The notes under the pieces: generated by a model
What the model saw: only the letters and a program-made list of their open reading frames with translations
Database searches by the model: none
What the model was told of the DNA's origin: nothing
Assembly: GCA_018894105.1 (NCBI GenBank)
Contig: CM032117.1
Location: forward strand, 37,924,501 to 37,988,500
Reading direction: 5' to 3'
DNA from: Jacaranda mimosifolia
Taxonomy: Eukaryota; Streptophyta; Magnoliopsida; Lamiales; Bignoniaceae
DNA: 64,000 nt
Shown here: positions 58,940 to 64,000 of the stretch, in pieces
Layout of the letters: each line of letters begins with the position of its first letter
How positions within the stretch are numbered: the stretch's first letter is position 1
Made by a program: the position numbers and the translations under genes

Positions 58940-60894
58940 TTTGTTTGAAGATTTCGAAAATCTACAAGAGGTGAAACAAGGGTATAAACATCTAATTGAA
59001 TTTTGATATTGAAAACATGTTCATGGTCTTTCAAGCATGTTTTTCTCCTATTTTATCAAATCCTTCACCCCCAAAAAGAATTCAAAAAATCATATTTCCT
59101 AGTGAGAATCAAGACCCTAAGGACTTGTAAATGGATCCCTATGACTGGATGTATATCCACAAACAATCCAAAGGTAAGCAACCTTTGCTAATTACATCTT
59201 ATTCGACTCTTGATATATTTTGCCTCACCTTTTCATGTAGATCTCTTATTAGGACAACCTCTACATTACTTGGTGTTAAGTTGAACCTACCAATCAAGCT
59301 TTTATTCTAGACGAGCACTACAACATCCCCCACAACTGAGTGTATAATGTGTGGGCGTTCTCAAATCAAAGGTGCATCTCATGCTAAGTATATGGTCATA
59401 GCTTTCCACCTAAGTGTGACCCCCGTGATCCGATGTATATCACACAAAGATGGTAGCATAGGCATGCCACATACTATTGGTAGAAATGATGAATTAATTA
59501 AAACTCTTTTAATTTATATCCATTTTGACTTAATATTTGAAAATCACTTAGACATTCTAAATGAAGGGTTTTTGCTTGCAAAGATCTCATTATTTTTATC
59601 TTCTTATTTAGGTTTTCTATATCCTAACCATGCATCTCATACATCAATAGGATATGGAAAGCATAAATCAGTAAATGCACCTAGCATGCTCCTAGGGTGG
59701 GATGACCATGAGTCTAACCAAGCAGTGCACTTAGAGCCATAGGTGCACCACCTAGTTGATTTTAAGTGGGTTGATTAAATCTAGCTATTACATGAGTGTA
59801 TCCTATACATTCATGGGTCTTTAAAAAGTCTTCATGCCTCTAAGGGTCTTCTTTGCTCCATGTAACATTTACATGAGAAAGAAATCTTCACTCCTAGTGA
59901 TTCTACTCTCATAAAATTTACAAGATACAAATTAAGAGGCCTAATTTAATACAACATTTTTCAACAACTTGAAACAAATAAAATCAATATTAAAGGCTCA
60001 TGATCATCCCCATTCATTCATCATCCATTCAACACTTAAATGAATAATAAATAAAACAAGAATTGACAATCAATTCCAACAATTAAATATTTATCTCATA
60101 AATACTTAATTGGCCAAGCATAACAATTATGCAATAAGTAGGAGATTAATTTTAACTAGCTTTTAAAAGCAATAAAAAATGCCAAACATAATTTTAAGAG
60201 CTTGCACAACACTTGTGCATCAAATATGTGTGAATCAAAACACTTTTGAACACAAAAAGGAGCCAAAATTGAGGCATTTTCAGCGATGACTGAAACTGGC
60301 CACTGCTCGCCCAGACTGAGCACACAGCCACACGACAAATGCGCGCCTGGTGTGCCTAGCCAAGGCTGAGCAGCCTACCTTGTTTTGAGGTCTAGGCCGA
60401 AACACCTTGATTTGCTCAACCTTTTATGCACCAAGAAATTTAGAACAACTTCTAAACATGATTTCACACATTATAGATGAGATTTCATAATTAAAACACC
60501 TTTTAAAACTAATATTTCAAGCCTCCAAACATGCTTTCAAAAACAAGTTCAAGTGAGAATCAAATTCTCTAAAAATCTCCAACAAAACTCCAATCAAATT
60601 GGATCAAAAAATGACCAAAACTATTTTAGTCAATCATCAACATGCTAGATCAACATATAACATCAACTAATGCTAAATTAACATTCAACATTAGAAGCTA
60701 TGAATTAAAACATACTAATTACATGAATTAACACTTAAAACACATAATTGCATGCTTTCAATTCATCAATCAAGGAGCCACACACAATATCATCCAAACA
60801 CTCTAATCCAGCATATGAATCGAGAATTTAGTAATTTTGATAAATTCATCACATGAATCATCCAATCATAAAATCAAAATCATAGCAAGAATTA
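58940..60894 (-). other. C3 leader
   Basis: Leader of about 1.95 kb with a GC-rich island at about 60285-60390. The A1 empty site is near 59605-59615. No protein recognised. Confidence 0.72.
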
Positions 60895-60907
60895 GGCTCC
60901 GATACCA
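60895..60907 (-). other. C3 primer-binding site
   Basis: Minus strand TGGTATCGGAGCC, initiator-methionine tRNA type. Confidence 0.8.
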
Positions 60908-60909
60908 CT

Positions 60910-63171
60910 TGAAGGCTAGAGTAGCACTAGGATCCACAAATTATAAGTTCAGAAGCTAAAATAACTAGGCTACTCAAGTAAATCAAGGATCCAAATATGC
61001 TAATGAAATGGATTTAGATAAAGGATTACCTTGATTAGCTAAATTCCAAGGAGAAAGTGAAAAACTCTTCTTCAATCCAGAATCTACCAAGCAATGGTGT
61101 AGCAGAAACAATACAACTTTTGTGCAAGTCAATTTTCTCCAAAAATTTAGAAATAAATCCAGTAGCTCCTCAACTCTGTGATGGATCTACTATGAAAATT
61201 TTAGATCAAAAATCCCTCTGGATCTCCTTAAGAAAAATCGCCAAGTGACTATTCCCGCAGGTGGATCTCCAAAGGCTTAGCAAACCATTTATTTTGCCTC
61301 TATCGAAATGATACATACACCAATCGAATTTCCAATCACTCCTCACAATTAGCTGGAGATTGAGAGGAGAGATGAGAAGTAGAGGCTGATTTTAGGGGTT
61401 GGAGAAGAAGAGGAAGGTAATCTTCAACACATGAATGAACACCTTGAAATTGGAGAAAAAAAGTGAGAATCTAATTCTTCACTTGAATTGTGTGTGTTAG
61501 CCGCCGCCCACCCTCACCTCTATATCTATATATAGAGAGAGGATGGTGTGATTCCAAGTTGGCATCACACCTTTCTCAAGGGGTGGGGGGGGGGAGGACC
61601 GCCACATGCTTGCAATGCATGCAAGTTGGCAAATTTAAATCTAATTTGAATTTGTGTGCATTTCAATTACATTTGAAATATAATTTTAAATTAATTAAAT
61701 GCCACACTAAAATGATCCTATCATTTGAATTTTCCCTCCAAAATATATTCTTCACATTAATTAAATTAAATACTTTAATTTAATTAATTAATCTTTGACT
61801 TAACACTTAAGTCAACAAGCGTAACTCTTTAAGCTTAACTTAGTTAACTCTTTAAGCTAACTTGACTAATTGATGGTCACATGGTACCAAATAATTAAAA
61901 TTTTAATTATTGGTCTAATTTAACTCTTAAATTAGTTGATCAATTTAGCACTTAAATTAATCGAGCCAAGTTAAACACCAATTTTTTCAGTCACCCCCAA
62001 AAATCAGTCACTTTGGATTGAATTTTCTAACACTTAGAAAGTTCCTCCAAGACTTAGGAAATGTAATTGGCTTTTGTGTGTGACCCGATAGGTTCTACCA
62101 TTCATTGGACATAGGCTCACAACTCCCTGTAACTTTTGAATATCATATACTCATTTTAGTTTAAACTCATTTAAACCAAATCAACTCAATTTAATTAATC
62201 TCCATTAATTGAAGAGTACCCAATCTCCATGGTTGATGTCCAACCTCAAGCCTATGGAGCCTAACTAATTGGCCAAAATGAATGCTTTTGAAGAACTATT
62301 ATAATTCTATGCTTACTATGCAAATACGGTCATTCCATCTCCTATCTCCTGAAAGAGGCCTAGGGTAAGATATTTATCGGCTCCTTAATCGCCTCAATAC
62401 TATATTTCTATTCTCAATGTTCGATTCCGTTGTATGACTTCATCTTTGGAAAACTCCTTTTCCAAATTGTCACACCACCTTACACAAGGATTCCTTGGAA
62501 TCGATCATTATAAAATACATAGGAGATGCACTCGCCCTTTACAAAAGTGAGGAGTCGAATTCTATCTTAGATCTCACAAACCTCCATGTCTAGTAGCTTA
62601 TGCTGAACCTCAACTTGAGAGGCCCGCTAGGTGACCAAGGAAGAGTCAAATCATCATGACCAAACACAAGGTTACCATGGATCCTTAAGTCAGATGACTA
62701 ATAATATGCATTAGCATAAGCTGGAGAATTTGCCACTACCGACTTGCCACTTTGGCTATCTAGTGGATTCTCTTAGTGGGCTTTCAGTGCCTTGTTCTCT
62801 AACAAACACCGACTAACATGCATCCATATCTCATATGGGATTGCTCATGGAAACGAGCAACGTCCAATTCTTGGATTTATGCATCGTTAGTGCAAGTCTA
62901 TCCAGATCTTAGATGCCTCGTCTCGTAAGATCCTATGACTTGGAAAATTTAAGATTTCGATCGTGTAAGGCTTATTCCATGATTACCATCCACTGCATAA
63001 CCAAATCCCATCATCTAGTGTGATCTAAATGCTTCATCCAAATACGTGTGAAGTAATAAAGAGCATAAGATGAAGATAGCTATATAAAGAATATCGTTCA
63101 ATCAAAATTATTTTACAAGAAAATAGTGTTACAAGACCAATCTAATTGGCTTGCCGGGCACTATTCTAATA
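60910..63171 (-). repeat. C3 5' LTR
   Basis: 2262 bp, TGAAGGCTAGAG to CTATTCTAATA on the plus strand; the last two bases are TA for CA. Includes a G run at 61583-61594. Confidence 0.86.
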
Positions 63172-64000
63172 AACTTGAACTGCATAGGTTGCAAGATCTT
63201 TAAAAATATGCTCTCATTTTATTAGCTAAGGTATTGCTTCTTACAACTCATTTAGCAATCGCTTGGGTAGTGGGAGCAATCTTGATGTCACTGAGAGCAT
63301 CTCACTTAATAAAAAAGGACTCTCAAATTTCATAAGTAAAAGGTGAAAATGTTTTTGTCATCTATATAAGATTGGGCGGGAATCTTTTATGAATATATTT
63401 TGTGGATGTTGATGAGTCAAGTTGATACTTTTGATTTCACTTATTATTTAAAGTGGACAGCTGATATAAAGAAGAAGGTGAGTCCGATAACTAAGAACAC
63501 TAAGAGTTAGTTGATTAGCCTTCAAAAGCAAGGCCATTGGAAAGCATGTGGTTTCTAAAGGTCAAGTGCAAAATGAATGAATTGATTAACATATCAAAAG
63601 CCTTAAATAATGGTAAAATATTCTCAATAAGTGGTAAGGTTTGTTCCTTTTCATTAATGCTATCTATTGTTGCCACTTTCATCTAAGTTTGTCTTGGAAT
63701 GATTTGAATAGATATATCCAAATGACAAATAGATGAGGTGATCTATTTGGATCATCCAACAAATTCAAGTAGCAGAGTAGAAGTACTAAGATTATTACTT
63801 TAAAAGCTCTATTTGTAGCTTGAGTTATTGTCCAACTAGTATTGCTATTGATTACATTGAACTATCACTTGATAGGCTTAATGATGATTGAGTAAGATCA
63901 CTAATGGTATAACAAGATAAGTGGAGGGATTTGACTCTCACTTCCTATAGGTGATGATATGATGGCTATAAATGACATGAAGATGTTGCCACTTGAAAGT
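63172..64000. other. Unassigned non-coding flank
   Basis: No recognised protein, LTR or repeat, and it does not continue the G1 LTR. It is the right flank of C3 and may be ordinary intergenic DNA or an older unrecognised element. Confidence 0.4.

Larger units (their letters stand above)
57472..63171 (-). mobile_element. C3: truncated Ty1/copia retrotransposon, same family as C1 and C2
   Basis: Minus-strand 5' half: LTR 63171-60910, PBS, leader, gag, protease and the start of integrase, ending at 57472 within DLIHTDVC. The rest of pol and the 3' LTR are missing. It carries uninterrupted versions of the sites where G2 and A1 entered C1. Confidence 0.88.

Noticed and set aside
57472..63171. C3 as a simple insertion into the G1 5' LTR
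   Set aside because: The right flank (AACTTGAACTGC) does not continue the G1 LTR as seen at 4056 onward, and C3 lacks its 3' half.

Overview
The window is nuclear DNA of a flowering plant, most likely a eudicot. It is AT-rich, holds one intron-split plant gene, and is otherwise filled by decayed LTR retrotransposons. I see no rRNA, tRNA, CRISPR array or bacterial-type gene. The start codons of many short open frames are not ATG, so I relied on recognised protein families, splice sites, LTR ends, primer-binding sites (PBS), polypurine tracts (PPT) and target-site duplications (TSD).

Layout. At 1-3955 is the only ordinary gene: the first three coding exons (minus strand) of a neprosin-family (DUF4409/DUF239) secreted protein, with its catalytic half beyond the left edge, followed by its microsatellite-rich upstream region. 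From 3956 to 57471 lies a nest of LTR elements, resolved by ends and TSDs. G1 is a minus-strand Ty3/gypsy element of the Tat lineage (3956-8811 plus 55144-57471). It was split by C1, a minus-strand Ty1/copia element (8812-55141, TSD AGGAG). C1 was hit twice: by G2, a plus-strand Tat-type gypsy array with three LTRs (14049-29077, TSD GTAAG/GTAAA), and by A1, a minus-strand Athila-like gypsy element (30570-51638, TSD GTTTT). A1 was itself split by C2, a plus-strand copy of the C1 family (35099-45292). To the right, C3 (57472-63171) is a third copy of that copia family, truncated where it meets the remnant of G1's second LTR. 63172-64000 is unassigned.

The gypsy elements carry cargo. G1 has a decayed coiled-coil frame antisense to pol, with its own TATA box. 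G2 has a plant mobile domain (PMD) gene antisense to pol, present twice in complementary deletion states. A1 has a sense-oriented frame of the putative plant transposon domain type (Transposase_32-like) in the env position, open over 367 codons apart from six in-frame stops. G1 and G2 both carry tandem repeats in the 3' untranslated segment between pol and cargo.

All elements look dead. Stops mostly fit C-to-T or G-to-A changes, and several polymerase or integrase active-site residues are substituted or deleted. C3 keeps the unoccupied versions of the sites where G2 and A1 entered C1, which independently supports the nesting.
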